Part shown: piece after piece, positions 25,419-33,807 of the stretch
How positions within the stretch are numbered: the first letter of the stretch is position 1
Layout: every line of letters starts with the position of its first letter
Source: Pseudoteredinibacter isoporae_A
GTDB taxonomy: Bacteria > Pseudomonadota > Gammaproteobacteria > Pseudomonadales > Cellvibrionaceae
Reading direction: 5' to 3'
Assembly: GCF_040372805.1 (NCBI RefSeq)
Contig: NZ_BAABWJ010000010.1
Span: 130,313-194,312, forward strand
Length of the DNA: 64,000 nucleotides
Made by a program: the position numbers and the translations under genes
Notes under the pieces: model-generated
Databases searched by the model: none
The model's input: only the letters and a program-made list of their open reading frames with translations
What the model was told of the DNA's origin: nothing

Positions 25419-28112
25419 CTACATCATCGATTTCAAACGGTACAGCGCTTCAAGGGCCTGACGTGGGGTCAAATCATCCGGGTCTAGAGTGGACAAAGCG
25501 TCAACTGCGGCGTGATTACTGGCAAACATATCCGACTGCTGAGGATTCGGGTCGACTGAAGGTGTTACCGCGCCCGGTAGATCTTCAGTGACCGAGTTCG
25601 GCTGATCGACTATGACCGTACTGTTTTCTTGAGCCGGGGTGTCGTCGCTCGTCATGGTCTGCAATTGATGATTGGCGTCGGCTTCCAGGGCAGCCAATTG
25701 CGCTTTCGCTTCGCTAAGCACGTCGGTGGGAATGCCCGCCAGCTTGGCTACTTGAATACCATAGCTTTGACTTGCCGGGCCTTCTTCAATGTTGTGCAGG
25801 AAAATAATATTGTCGTTGTGTTCGGTTGCAGACAAATGCACATTTGCCACGCTGGCTAAGGTCTCAGGCAGCTGAGTCACTTCGAAGTAATGTGTCGCAA
25901 ACAGAGTAAAGGCGCGTACTTTACTGGCAAGGTGTTGGGCACAGGCCCAGGCCAGGGACAGGCCGTCGAAGGTTGACGTGCCTCGTCCGATTTCATCCAT
26001 TAACACCAGACTGTGTTCGCTGGCGTTATGGAGAATATTGGCGGTTTCGGTCATTTCAACCATAAAGGTTGAGCGGCCACCAGCGAGATCATCTGAAGAG
26101 CCAATACGCGTAAAAATTTTATCAACCAAACCAATATTGGCGGCTTGTGCGGGCACAAAACTGCCAATTTGCGCGAGCAAAACAATCAAAGCGGTCTGAC
26201 GCATATACGTCGATTTACCGCCCATGTTCGGGCCGGTGACAATCAACATGCGACGATCATCGTGAAAGTTAACATCGTTTGGAACGAACGGGCCGTCCAG
26301 CACTTGTTCCACTACAGGATGACGACCTTGTTCGATTTCAATGCCGCTTTCTTCTTTTAATGTTGGCCGAACCAAACTCAATTGGTCGGCACGCTCGGCC
26401 AAATTATTGAGCACATCCAATTCGGCAACGGCGGCGGCTGAATCTTGCAGAGGCAGCAAATCCTTATTGATGATTTCAACCAATTCTTCGTATAGGGCTT
26501 TCTCACGTGACAGCGCGCGGGATTTCGCGGACAACGCTTTGTCTTCAAATTCTTTTAATTCAGGGGTAATGAAACGTTCAGCATTCTTCAGGGTTTGTCG
26601 GCGAATGTATTCAGCAGGCGCCGATTCAGCCTGCGCTTTTGAAATTTCAATAAAGTAGCCGTGCACTCGGTTATAACCGACTTTCAACGTTGCAATGCCG
26701 GTGCGCTCGCGCTCCTGGGTTTCCAGGTCGATCAGAAACTGTCCGGCATTGTTGCTGATGTTGCGCAGTTCATCGAGTTCAGCATCATAGCCCTCTGCAA
26801 TGACGCCGCCATCTCGAATCACCACGGGTGGGTTCTCTTCGATGGCTTTATCCAACAGACTGACCAGTTCGGGGAATTCTGAAATTTGTGTGGCCAGGCT
26901 CTTCATTCGTGACGTATCCAACTCAGCGATCTGTTGTTGGATTTGCGGATAGCAGGCGAGTGAACTCAGTAATCTGGACAGGTCTCGCGGGCGAGCCGAG
27001 CGCAGGGCAAGGCGGCCTAAAATTCGTTCCAGATCACCGATATTTTTTAACTGTTGTTGCAACAACTCGTAGCGATAACCGTTTTGCAGTTGAGCAATCA
27101 CTTCCTGGCGTTGTTGCAGGGTATCCAAATCGCGAAGTGGACGATGCAGCCAGCGGCGCAGCAAGCGGCCGCCCATGGAGGTCCCCGTTTGATTCAGTAC
27201 CTCATACAGTGTGTTGTCCTGTTCGCCATTGAGGTTGCAATCCAGTTCCAGGTTTTTACGTGTGGAAGCATCCATCGCGACGGCTTGATCGCGGTCTTCT
27301 GCGCGAATAGAACGAATATGGGGCAGTGCAGTGCGCTGGGTTTCCTGGGCATAGGCAAACAAACAGCCCGCCGCCGCGATAGCGAGTGGTAGATGCGCGC
27401 AACCAAAACCGCTGAGATCTTTGGTTTCAAACTGCTGGCTCAATAGACGCTCGGCGGTTTCCAGTTCAAATTCCCAGGGCGCGCGTCGACGCAAACCTGG
27501 CCGTTGAGCCCACATGGGGTTATCGGCCAACTCCTCCGCCACCAGGAGTTCTGCCGGATTCAGGCGTTGAATTTCACCTTGTAAGGCATCATCGCCCTCA
27601 ACCTGCAATATCCAAAAGCGCCCGGCGCCAATATCCAGAGCCGCAATGCCGTAATGAAAAGCACTGCGGTCCTCACTGGGCTCGGAATGAATCGCGACCA
27701 ACAGATTGTCCTGGCTGCCATCCAGCAGCGCTTCATCACTGATGGTACCGGGAGTTACAACACGGACGACTTTACGCTCAACAGGCCCCTTGCTGGTTGC
27801 AGGGTCGCCAATCTGTTCACAGATAGCGACGGACTCACCCGCCCGCACGATTTTCGCCAGGTAATTGTCCGCCGCATGGAACGGAATCCCAGCCATGGGA
27901 ATGGGGTCTCCGCCGGATTTCCCCCTCGCGGTGAGCGTTACATCCAGCAAACGCGCCGCTTTCTTGGCATCGTCATAAAACAGCTCGTAGAAATCCCCCA
28001 TGCGGTAAAACACCAACTCATTGGGATGCTCTGCCTTGATCTTAAGGTACTGCTGCATCATGGGTGTGTGAGTGGTTTTGGCGGAGCTGGATTTTGAAGT
28101 GCTTTTGGTCAT
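25419..28112 (-). CDS. mutS: DNA mismatch repair protein MutS
   Basis: 897 residues, somewhat longer than the E. coli protein (853) because of an acidic insertion near residues 805-865. The mismatch-reading Phe-x-Glu lies in 'VFYRMGDFYELF' (~34-45). The ATPase has Walker A 'TGPNMGGKSTYMRQ' and Walker B/signature 'LMDEIGRGTSTFDG'. The C-terminus has 'QQSDMFAS', a possible sliding-clamp-binding segment, and the tetramer domain 'DPDDLTPRQALEALYRL'. It is followed downstream by fdxA. Upstream lies a decayed integrase, marking the edge of the conserved core. Confidence 0.97.
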   Translation of the reverse strand: MTKSTSKSSSAKTTHTPMMQQYLKIKAEHPNELVFYRMGDFYELFYDDAKKAARLLDVTLTARGKSGGDPIPMAGIPFHAADNYLAKIVRAGESVAICEQIGDPATSKGPVERKVVRVVTPGTISDEALLDGSQDNLLVAIHSEPSEDRSAFHYGIAALDIGAGRFWILQVEGDDALQGEIQRLNPAELLVAEELADNPMWAQRPGLRRRAPWEFELETAERLLSQQFETKDLSGFGCAHLPLAIAAAGCLFAYAQETQRTALPHIRSIRAEDRDQAVAMDASTRKNLELDCNLNGEQDNTLYEVLNQTGTSMGGRLLRRWLHRPLRDLDTLQQRQEVIAQLQNGYRYELLQQQLKNIGDLERILGRLALRSARPRDLSRLLSSLACYPQIQQQIAELDTSRMKSLATQISEFPELVSLLDKAIEENPPVVIRDGGVIAEGYDAELDELRNISNNAGQFLIDLETQERERTGIATLKVGYNRVHGYFIEISKAQAESAPAEYIRRQTLKNAERFITPELKEFEDKALSAKSRALSREKALYEELVEIINKDLLPLQDSAAAVAELDVLNNLAERADQLSLVRPTLKEESGIEIEQGRHPVVEQVLDGPFVPNDVNFHDDRRMLIVTGPNMGGKSTYMRQTALIVLLAQIGSFVPAQAANIGLVDKIFTRIGSSDDLAGGRSTFMVEMTETANILHNASEHSLVLMDEIGRGTSTFDGLSLAWACAQHLASKVRAFTLFATHYFEVTQLPETLASVANVHLSATEHNDNIIFLHNIEEGPASQSYGIQVAKLAGIPTDVLSEAKAQLAALEADANHQLQTMTSDDTPAQENSTVIVDQPNSVTEDLPGAVTPSVDPNPQQSDMFASNHAAVDALSTLDPDDLTPRQALEALYRLKSMM

Positions 28113-28227
28113 TAAAATGGCTTTTAGTCTATAAAAATCAATAAGTTATGAGTTTTGGCTGTTTTGAATTTCTTTTTCGAGGCTGGGAAACACGAAGCAA
28201 AAGTGCCAGAAATAGTACTTTTGTATT

Positions 28228-28661
28228 GTGTGTTGTGGTTTTGCACGACGAAGAAAAAGCAGCAAATCGCAAGCAGTGCAGCATACCAAAAGTGCTTGTA
28301 AACCACTATCGGTTAAGGCTATAGAAGCTATGAAGCCCGAGTGTAAACCTTTGGTCGATGTGGGAGAAAACTCAGGCCTTAGAGTGATTTGTAGCAAGGG
28401 TGGAACTAAGACGTTATGGTATCGATATAGAAGCCCCACGGCTATTGATAGTGAGGAAGGCCAATAACATTTCCGGAAATGTCCTTGGTTGGGGCACGCG
28501 TGGAGGTTGAGCGGCTCAAAATCAAACGAAAGAATGGTATATGCCCCAAAACTGAGCGTGACAAAGCCATGGCGCTGAGGGAAAAAAGGGCTCGAGAGCC
28601 TGTGCTTAACAAACAAGCACAGGCTCTCACCATAACTAAGATGATCGACTTATACCTTTGA
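28228..28661 (+). pseudogene. Broken phage-type tyrosine integrase (N-terminal part)
   Basis: Two frames must be joined to read this gene. The first (28228-28467) encodes 'KPLSVKAIEAMKPECKPLVD', then 'GGTKTLWYRYRSPT'. This matches the arm-type DNA-binding DUF4102 domain at the start of P4/prophage integrases. The second (28452-28661) continues with 'ITFPEMSLVGARVEVERLK' and runs into a charged helix ending 'ALTITKMIDLYL', which matches the following core-binding entry. A frameshift near 28450-28465 separates them. The reading stops about 120 residues into what is normally a ~400-residue enzyme, and no catalytic domain (Arg...His-x-x-Arg...Tyr) is found. It is a relic of an integrated element, beside mutS. 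Confidence 0.7.
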
Positions 28662-28758
28662 CCTTTCCCCAGAATTAGAACCCCTTGCTGGATGAGATTT
28701 TCATGCAGCACGACATATGAGTTACAGTTCAGTTGGAAACATGAAATTATTTATGTGG

Positions 28759-30084
28759 CTATAAGTCTATTGCCTGTCGTAAACGCTGAATATGCGGAGG
28801 GGTTTTGCCTTCCTGCTCTTCATTTTCTCCGAGTGACCAGTATAATGTATGCGATAAAAATCCATTTTTTTGCGTAGTCGAGACTTTAAAATCTTGTATT
28901 GCTCTTCCTAGTACAGGAGCTAGTTTGCCAGCTATAAAGTCTCCCTTAAGAAGCCAGGGGCTGTCAAAATAGATATTTTTCCATACTGTTGGTGAGAACA
29001 AGGCTGCGTGGTGAGGTATTTCACATTTGATTTCTGAGTTGCCATCTCGTTTGTACTTCTTTTCGAACGAGAAGTGTTCACTTTTTCCTTTTCTAGTTGT
29101 TCTAGTTTCAGGTTCGGGAGGGCAAGTTGGAAGCTCGCGGTTTGTTTTTCTTAATTTAAACTCCTCTTCATTATTTGCAAGAAGAATTTCTGCGTGTGCC
29201 AAGGGGCTTCCTAAAGTAATAAAGTCTGAAATTTTCCAGGGGCAGCCGTTATCCGAAAGCTCTTTTAGATAATCTCTTTGTAACTTTTCAGTATTTTCCA
29301 GATTTTCACTTGTATTATTCTGAAGGGCCTCTTCGAGGGCTTTTAGGGCACATGTCTTATGTTTATTTTCTAGGTGAATTTGGTCATGAACTTGCGCCCA
29401 AGCATGAGTCAAAATGTCGTATCCAATTACTGAGCCTAAACTGTGCCCAACAATAATGATTCGCTCATAATCTCTGTCATGCAATGATTTTATAAGCTCT
29501 ACACCCGCATTTCTTATCTGAGAGCGTGTATGAATGTTAGTGGGTGCAGGGTATAAATAGCGTGCTGCATCGCCAAGTATTTCCCTAATGGCCCACCCTG
29601 TGGCGGGCAGAATTAAGACACTTAACATTGCAAATACAACAGCCTGAAGCCCTTGATCTGCTGTACTAGTGCCCAAATATATTGCTCTTATGAAACAGAA
29701 TAGAAAAATCAGTATGATTACCCACAATCCCCAGTAAAGCTGATGAAGTCGCTCTGGTACAGTGGAAGGTAACCTGAACAAAAGCATTTTTGCCCAGCTG
29801 ATTACATGAGAGGTGTTCGTTCCTTGTATCAAGTGAGCCCAATAGAATTCAAAGAAATCAGTTCTAATTCCACTTCTATTTGAGGGCGTTGTTAGCCTCC
29901 TGAGCTCAAAGCTGCCAGATAATCGATCAGGTTTGCTCCAATATAAGCTAGAATTGGGAATGTGCGGGTGGTGTACCTCCGTATTGGTAGACCAGACAGC
30001 ATTCACAAACCCCCGTAGAGTATCCATCGGCTTTTGATCACCAATGCCATGAATCAGTAATAAAGCTTGTTTCTTCTTTGTCAT
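28759..30084 (-). CDS. Membrane-associated alpha/beta hydrolase of unknown substrate
   Basis: 441 residues. The N-terminus 'QALLLIHGIGDQKP' (~6-19) and the nucleophile elbow 'IIIVGHSLGSVIGYDI' (Ser215) place it in the alpha/beta hydrolase fold, lipase or thioesterase-like. Two hydrophobic segments (about 118-136 and 147-164) insert between these motifs, suggesting a membrane-embedded cap. A charged region (~240-345) and a later 'ITLGSPLAHAEI' follow. The gene is AT-richer than the core and sits directly beside the integrase relic, so it is probably cargo of that element. No partner gene is adjacent. Possible roles include lipid hydrolysis or phage defence; neither is shown. Confidence 0.7.
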   Translation of the reverse strand: MTKKKQALLLIHGIGDQKPMDTLRGFVNAVWSTNTEVHHPHIPNSSLYWSKPDRLSGSFELRRLTTPSNRSGIRTDFFEFYWAHLIQGTNTSHVISWAKMLLFRLPSTVPERLHQLYWGLWVIILIFLFCFIRAIYLGTSTADQGLQAVVFAMLSVLILPATGWAIREILGDAARYLYPAPTNIHTRSQIRNAGVELIKSLHDRDYERIIIVGHSLGSVIGYDILTHAWAQVHDQIHLENKHKTCALKALEEALQNNTSENLENTEKLQRDYLKELSDNGCPWKISDFITLGSPLAHAEILLANNEEEFKLRKTNRELPTCPPEPETRTTRKGKSEHFSFEKKYKRDGNSEIKCEIPHHAALFSPTVWKNIYFDSPWLLKGDFIAGKLAPVLGRAIQDFKVSTTQKNGFLSHTLYWSLGENEEQEGKTPPHIQRLRQAIDL

Positions 30085-30799
30085 GATTTTCCTTATCCCG
30101 CAGACCTATCGGATCACATAAGTGAATGAAGGTTTAAGATTCACACCATAATGGTAATAGCAAGATTTAACTTTCCTCTAAAGTAGATTCAAATTTCAAT
30201 AATAAATTTCCAAACTGTAAAGAAGGAGTGTTTATTGTGCTAGTAGATAATGAATGTAACTGGCTTTCAATTTAGTTGCAAAACCTTTGGCCGGAAAGTA
30301 TGACAAATAAAATGATGACCGATGCGCCAATAATGTTTCTACGCTTCAGTTTCTCGGTCGGTTAAGGCGGCACATTTTCAGAGAAGGCGCGTTGAGAAAA
30401 TGGAAATATTCTTGGATGCATTGACGGTGTGCGAAAAATTTTAGAATACTTAATTGTTGCAGACTTACTCGATATGCTTCTATGTTTAATTAAAGTGAAA
30501 TTTGTGCGGTCTTTAAATTTTGTAAAGAGAAGGGTATGTCAATTTTCAAACGAAATGAGTCAATCACAGAATAAAAGCAAGCTATTTGGCACGCGAGCTT
30601 AGGGGCACAGTTGTTTAGAGGTTATCTGACAAGGCGCAGCGGATGCCTAGAATAATCATTTGGTGCCTGTAAGTATGTGTAACGCCAAAAGGACAATTTG
30701 GTCAGGCTCAAAAAGCTTTTAGACTATTCGAATCGGCCGTGCCATTGCAGTGATGGTATGCTGTTGTTGTCGAATATTATACCAAATAGGATAGGTCGT
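30085..30799. other. AT-rich gene-poor stretch
   Basis: About 700 bases, visibly AT-rich, with no credible gene. It contains a perfect ribosome site (AAGGAG at 30223-30228), eight bases before a GTG that opens only a 12-codon frame, which may be a leader peptide or the remains of a gene start. The rest shows scattered stops in all frames and no terminator or tRNA that I recognise. It probably belongs to the same decayed element as the integrase relic. Confidence 0.5.
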
Positions 30800-31153
30800 A
30801 TGATAAAACTAAAGAGTCCCGCTGTTGAACAATGGTTTGAGTGTTGGCGCTCGGGGGATCTAGACAACCTCCCCATCGCGGATGATTTTACTCATACTAG
30901 CCCATTTGGTCTGATTGATGGAAAAGCGCGTTATCTGGAGATTGTGGCTAAAAATAAACAGGATTTTTTGGGTAATACCCTAACCGTCATCAAGCAGATC
31001 AATGATGGCAACAGTGTTTGTGTCCAGTTTGAACAAAGTAATGCAAATACAGGTCTAGAGATGACGGTTTGCGAATGGTATGAGCTGGAAGGCGACATAA
31101 TAAAATCCATCCGCTCTTTTTATAATGTCGGTAACGCTGAAATCACCGGCTAA
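30800..31153 (+). CDS. SnoaL/NTF2-like domain protein
   Basis: The start is the ATG at 30800, after AGGATAGG (an upstream frame opens at 30698), giving 117 residues. The pattern 'VEQWFECWRSGDLDNL ... DFTHTSPFGLIDGKARYLEIV' and the final 'IIKSIRSFYNV' fit the small NTF2-like/SnoaL fold. This fold is used by isomerases, hydrolases and ligand-binding proteins. The stop overlaps the stop of the convergent hydrolase gene by four bases. It belongs to a small cluster with a DLH-type hydrolase, an NADP-dinucleotide-binding protein and an HxlR regulator. Function is unknown. Confidence 0.75.
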   Translation: MIKLKSPAVEQWFECWRSGDLDNLPIADDFTHTSPFGLIDGKARYLEIVAKNKQDFLGNTLTVIKQINDGNSVCVQFEQSNANTGLEMTVCEWYELEGDIIKSIRSFYNVGNAEITG

Positions 31154-32022
31154 GTCTTTTCCATTTGCACCGTGAGAGCAGCATCCACCAAGTCAGGGTT
31201 GTCATAGAAGTCATCCTGACTTTTCCCCTCCAGCCAATGCATCTGTTTGGGGCTTCTGATTTTATCAAAGTATTCTTGAGCAAGGGTCGGAGAAAGCGCT
31301 TGCTTGGAGTGAATCATGACTACGGGAACGTTGAGTTGCGGTGCAGCCTCTTGAACGTCAAAGGGGACAAAATGTTCTCTCGACATCACGGCAAAGGCAT
31401 TGATGTAGTTGTCTACCTTGGCACGGTTACCATAGTAGTCGACCAGATTACTTGATGACATGGCGGCATCACCTTCCAGGGCAGCGGCCGGAATCATGAT
31501 GGTTTCTTGTTTTTCCTCATAAGCAATTCTGGCTTTTACGCCCTGATCAATTTTGCCCTCATAGTCTTGTGGGGAGTTCAGTTTCATTGTCTTTGGCGAT
31601 CGATAGTACCCGACAACCAGTTTCAACCAGTTTACTTTTTCTGTCTTGATGCTGGCCCAGCTGGCGTAACCACAACCAAGACAGACACCAATAAGGCCAA
31701 TATTTTCAGTGTCCACTTCCTCTTGATGAGCGAGGAAATTCACGGCCTCGACGACATCGTCAATTTTGTGTTTGTAGTATTCGTATTGTCTGGGCTCGCC
31801 CGAGCTCTCTCCGTAGTGTCGGTGATCAATGGCTAATGTTACTAGCCCTTTCATTGCCGCTTTTTGTGCGTAATACCCAGCAACTTGTTCCTTAACACTG
31901 GTCATCGGGCCGACGACAACAGCCGCAGGGTAGGGCTGCTTCCCGCCCTGTGGAATGTACAGGTGACCAATGATGGTTTCATTTGCAATGTTAAAGTGTA
32001 TTTTTTTCTTTTCTATGTTCAT
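31150..32022 (-). CDS. Dienelactone-hydrolase-like alpha/beta hydrolase
   Basis: 290 residues. The nucleophile elbow reads 'GLIGVCLGCGYA', with Cys114 in the place of Ser, as in dienelactone hydrolases. 'AIDHRHYGESSGEP' and 'PVVMIHSKQALSPT' are the other fold markers. Proteins of this type are often near HxlR regulators and NAD(P)-binding flavin/F420-like reductases, probably in detoxification of electrophiles or aromatic products. It converges on the NTF2-like gene with overlapping stops. It is on the same strand as, and downstream of, the small membrane protein and reductase genes. Confidence 0.82.
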   Translation of the reverse strand: MNIEKKKIHFNIANETIIGHLYIPQGGKQPYPAAVVVGPMTSVKEQVAGYYAQKAAMKGLVTLAIDHRHYGESSGEPRQYEYYKHKIDDVVEAVNFLAHQEEVDTENIGLIGVCLGCGYASWASIKTEKVNWLKLVVGYYRSPKTMKLNSPQDYEGKIDQGVKARIAYEEKQETIMIPAAALEGDAAMSSSNLVDYYGNRAKVDNYINAFAVMSREHFVPFDVQEAAPQLNVPVVMIHSKQALSPTLAQEYFDKIRSPKQMHWLEGKSQDDFYDNPDLVDAALTVQMEKT

Positions 32023-32081
32023 CGGGTCTTACCTTTATAAAGCCGAGTGTGATATTGCTGAAGAACACGGTGTTGTTGGGA

Positions 32082-32345
32082 TTAAGATTTATCGGGCCTG
32101 TTTGAATAAATCCAGTGTGATAGCTTACGTTGCGATAAAGGCAGCAAGATAAACACAAGCATAAATACCACGATGGCGGTCGCCAGTCCCTGAACCAGAA
32201 AATCTGACCAAAGACATTGAGGGTTTATCAACCGTCTCAAATAGGCGGGAATGACGTAGGACAATGGCCAGATGTACAAACTGATCATGAGCCATTGCTT
32301 CCAGCGTACTGGTATCTTTTGTTGGGGTTGATTCACATGGTGCAT
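32082..32345 (-). CDS. Small two-helix membrane protein (DUF2798-like)
   Basis: 87 residues with ATG at 32345 and an AGGA ribosome site. Two membrane helices are visible (about residues 18-40 and 50-70), with basic ends. The layout resembles DUF2798 proteins, but I am not sure of the family. A terminator-like hairpin separates it from the upstream reductase gene. Function unknown. Confidence 0.6.
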   Translation of the reverse strand: MHHVNQPQQKIPVRWKQWLMISLYIWPLSYVIPAYLRRLINPQCLWSDFLVQGLATAIVVFMLVFILLPLSQRKLSHWIYSNRPDKS

Positions 32346-32375
32346 CTTGTCCTCGGTGCTTGCTGGAAAAGATAA

Positions 32376-32402
32376 GCTCGTCCTCGCAAAAGAAGGACGA
32401 GC
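32376..32402 (-). terminator. Terminator after the NADP-binding reductase gene
   Basis: GCTCGTCCT and AGGACGAGC form a perfect 9-bp stem with a 9-base loop. On the minus strand TTATCTTTT follows. It lies 36 bases past the reductase stop. Confidence 0.75.
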
Positions 32403-32437
32403 CTCTGGTGTCTTTCAGTCTTGCAGTCTGACAGCCG

Positions 32438-33055
32438 TTAAGCTTGGTGGTACAGAAAAGCAGCATTGGTGCTGCCGCCTTGCCCGACAGCAATTTCAAT
32501 GTTGAGGTGAGCCATGGCTTCGAGATAGCGTGCGCTTTTGAGGCTTCCTGCGTTTACGGGAGCGAAACCGCAATCGACAACCAATTTGAGGACATCGTTT
32601 TTAGAATGGTCATCACTGCCACACACAAATGCGGTAATCGCCTGACCAGCACGGTCGTGTCGTTCCTTTGGCATCACATCGGCAAAGATGGTGTTGAAGG
32701 CTTTAACGACCTTTGCATTTGGCAGTGCGTTGGCGATTTCTTCGGCACCGGATGTATTTTCTCCCAGCAACAGAGGAGACCAATCTTCGTTCAGAGGGTT
32801 GGTGCACTCGATGATGGTTGTTCCAGTCAGTTCATCGGCGTGCTTAATAAGCAGCTCCTGAGCGGCAGTAAAGGGAATGGCAAGTGCTACAGCATCCGCC
32901 AATTTGGCGCCTTCAGCAAAACTGGCTGTTTGGTATTCCTCGCGGCCACTGCTGCCATCTTTAGAGCAGATAATGACTGTTCTGCCGGCATCGCTGAATA
33001 ATTTAGCGAGTTTCTGCCCAACACTGCCGAAACCATATATAGAGATTGTGTTCAT
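32438..33055 (-). CDS. NADPH-dependent F420 reductase-like protein
   Basis: 205 residues. The N-terminal Rossmann motif 'ISIYGFGSVGQKLAKLF' (~4-20), 'ADAVALAIPF' and 'KVVKAFNTIFADVM' define the NADP-oxidoreductase/F420-dependent-like family (COG2085). In bacteria without F420 these proteins probably use another flavin or act as ketol-type reductases. It is divergent from an HxlR regulator across 139 bases holding inverted repeats, a typical regulator-target pair. Confidence 0.85.
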   Translation of the reverse strand: MNTISIYGFGSVGQKLAKLFSDAGRTVIICSKDGSSGREEYQTASFAEGAKLADAVALAIPFTAAQELLIKHADELTGTTIIECTNPLNEDWSPLLLGENTSGAEEIANALPNAKVVKAFNTIFADVMPKERHDRAGQAITAFVCGSDDHSKNDVLKLVVDCGFAPVNAGSLKSARYLEAMAHLNIEIAVGQGGSTNAAFLYHQA

Positions 33056-33090
33056 TCGTCTTTACCTTTTGCGGTTTTCAATAATCGGTT

Positions 33091-33126
33091 GGTATACCTG
33101 TGCTGCTAGTATCTATAAATTACTAG
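33091..33126. promoter_or_regulatory. Candidate HxlR operator region
   Basis: The shared promoter region contains the perfect palindrome GGTATACC (33091-33098) and, further on, CTAGTA (33106-33111) with TACTAG (33121-33126) spaced by nine bases. A third TATAC word follows at 33136-33140. HxlR proteins bind such dyads between their gene and a divergent redox gene. Confidence 0.45.
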
Positions 33127-33194
33127 TAACCAATGTATACTGGTAAGACTATGAGCTAGGAAGTCTTAAATCAATTAGGTACCTGGAGGTAACC

Positions 33195-33584
33195 ATGTCA
33201 GAGGAAAGCGAGCAAAATCTCGCGCCTAATGTGTACGCGGCGATTTGCCCATCGCGGGAAGTACTTGCCTTGATTGGTGAAAAATGGGTGTCTCTGATTG
33301 TGGGGGCTTTGGATCAGCGTATTTTGAGGTTTGGCGAGCTCAAACGAGTCTGTGAGGGAATTTCTCAAAAAATGCTGAGCCAGTCACTGCGAAAACTCGA
33401 GCGTGATGGTCTTGTCGTTCGCTGTGCTTATGACGATGAGCGGGTGTTACGAGTCGAATACTCTTTGAGCCCATTGGGGGAGTCGTTGGTCCCTATTGTT
33501 AAAATGGCAAAATCCTGGTCTGAAAGTCACTTGCCCGAAATTGAAAGTCATCGTGATGCTTATGATCAGTCCGGGGCTTGTTAA
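33195..33584 (+). CDS. HxlR-family transcriptional regulator
   Basis: 129 residues. The winged helix reads 'CPSREVLALIGEKWVSLIVG' (~18-37), then 'RFGELKRVCEGISQKMLSQSLRKLERDGLVVR', then 'VEYSLSPLGESL' (first motif and wing). The Cys at the start of the domain is conserved in redox- or aldehyde-sensing HxlR members. The GGAGG ribosome site is strong. It probably controls the divergent reductase and perhaps the nearby hydrolase and NTF2-like genes. Confidence 0.9.
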   Translation: MSEESEQNLAPNVYAAICPSREVLALIGEKWVSLIVGALDQRILRFGELKRVCEGISQKMLSQSLRKLERDGLVVRCAYDDERVLRVEYSLSPLGESLVPIVKMAKSWSESHLPEIESHRDAYDQSGAC

Positions 33585-33593
33585 ACCTGTAGC

Positions 33594-33745
33594 GTAAGCG
33601 CCACAGCGAGCTCAATCCCGACATGACTTTTGCGGAACGTTTTGAATTCTATCAGCGTGCGGAGAAGGCATTTGCGGTGGTCATGACGGGCGATACCCGT
33701 AAATACGGAAATATTCTGCTGAAAAAGGGCGTGACACCGGTTTAG
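33594..33745 (+). pseudogene. 3' remnant of fucU (L-fucose mutarotase, RbsD/FucU family)
   Basis: Directly after hxlR, an open stretch ending at TAG 33745 encodes 'AERFEFYQRAEKAFAVVMTG' and then 'KYGNILLKKGVTP'. These are nearly the same as the last ~35 residues of E. coli FucU ('RFAFYERAQKAFAIVITG', 'KYGNILLKKGVTP'). Only about 45 of ~140 residues remain; upstream there is an in-frame stop and then the hxlR gene. The 5' two-thirds was lost, probably by the event that placed the hxlR cluster here. Confidence 0.8.
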
Positions 33746-33807
33746 GGTTTTTTCTTCATCTGTCTCTCAGGCCAGAGAGCGTTTCTGGCCTGAGTTGAGT
33801 GTTGAAT

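Noticed and set aside
28442..28711. 89-codon minus-strand frame over the integrase relic
   Set aside because: No family match; the plus-strand frames carry the recognisable integrase sequence.
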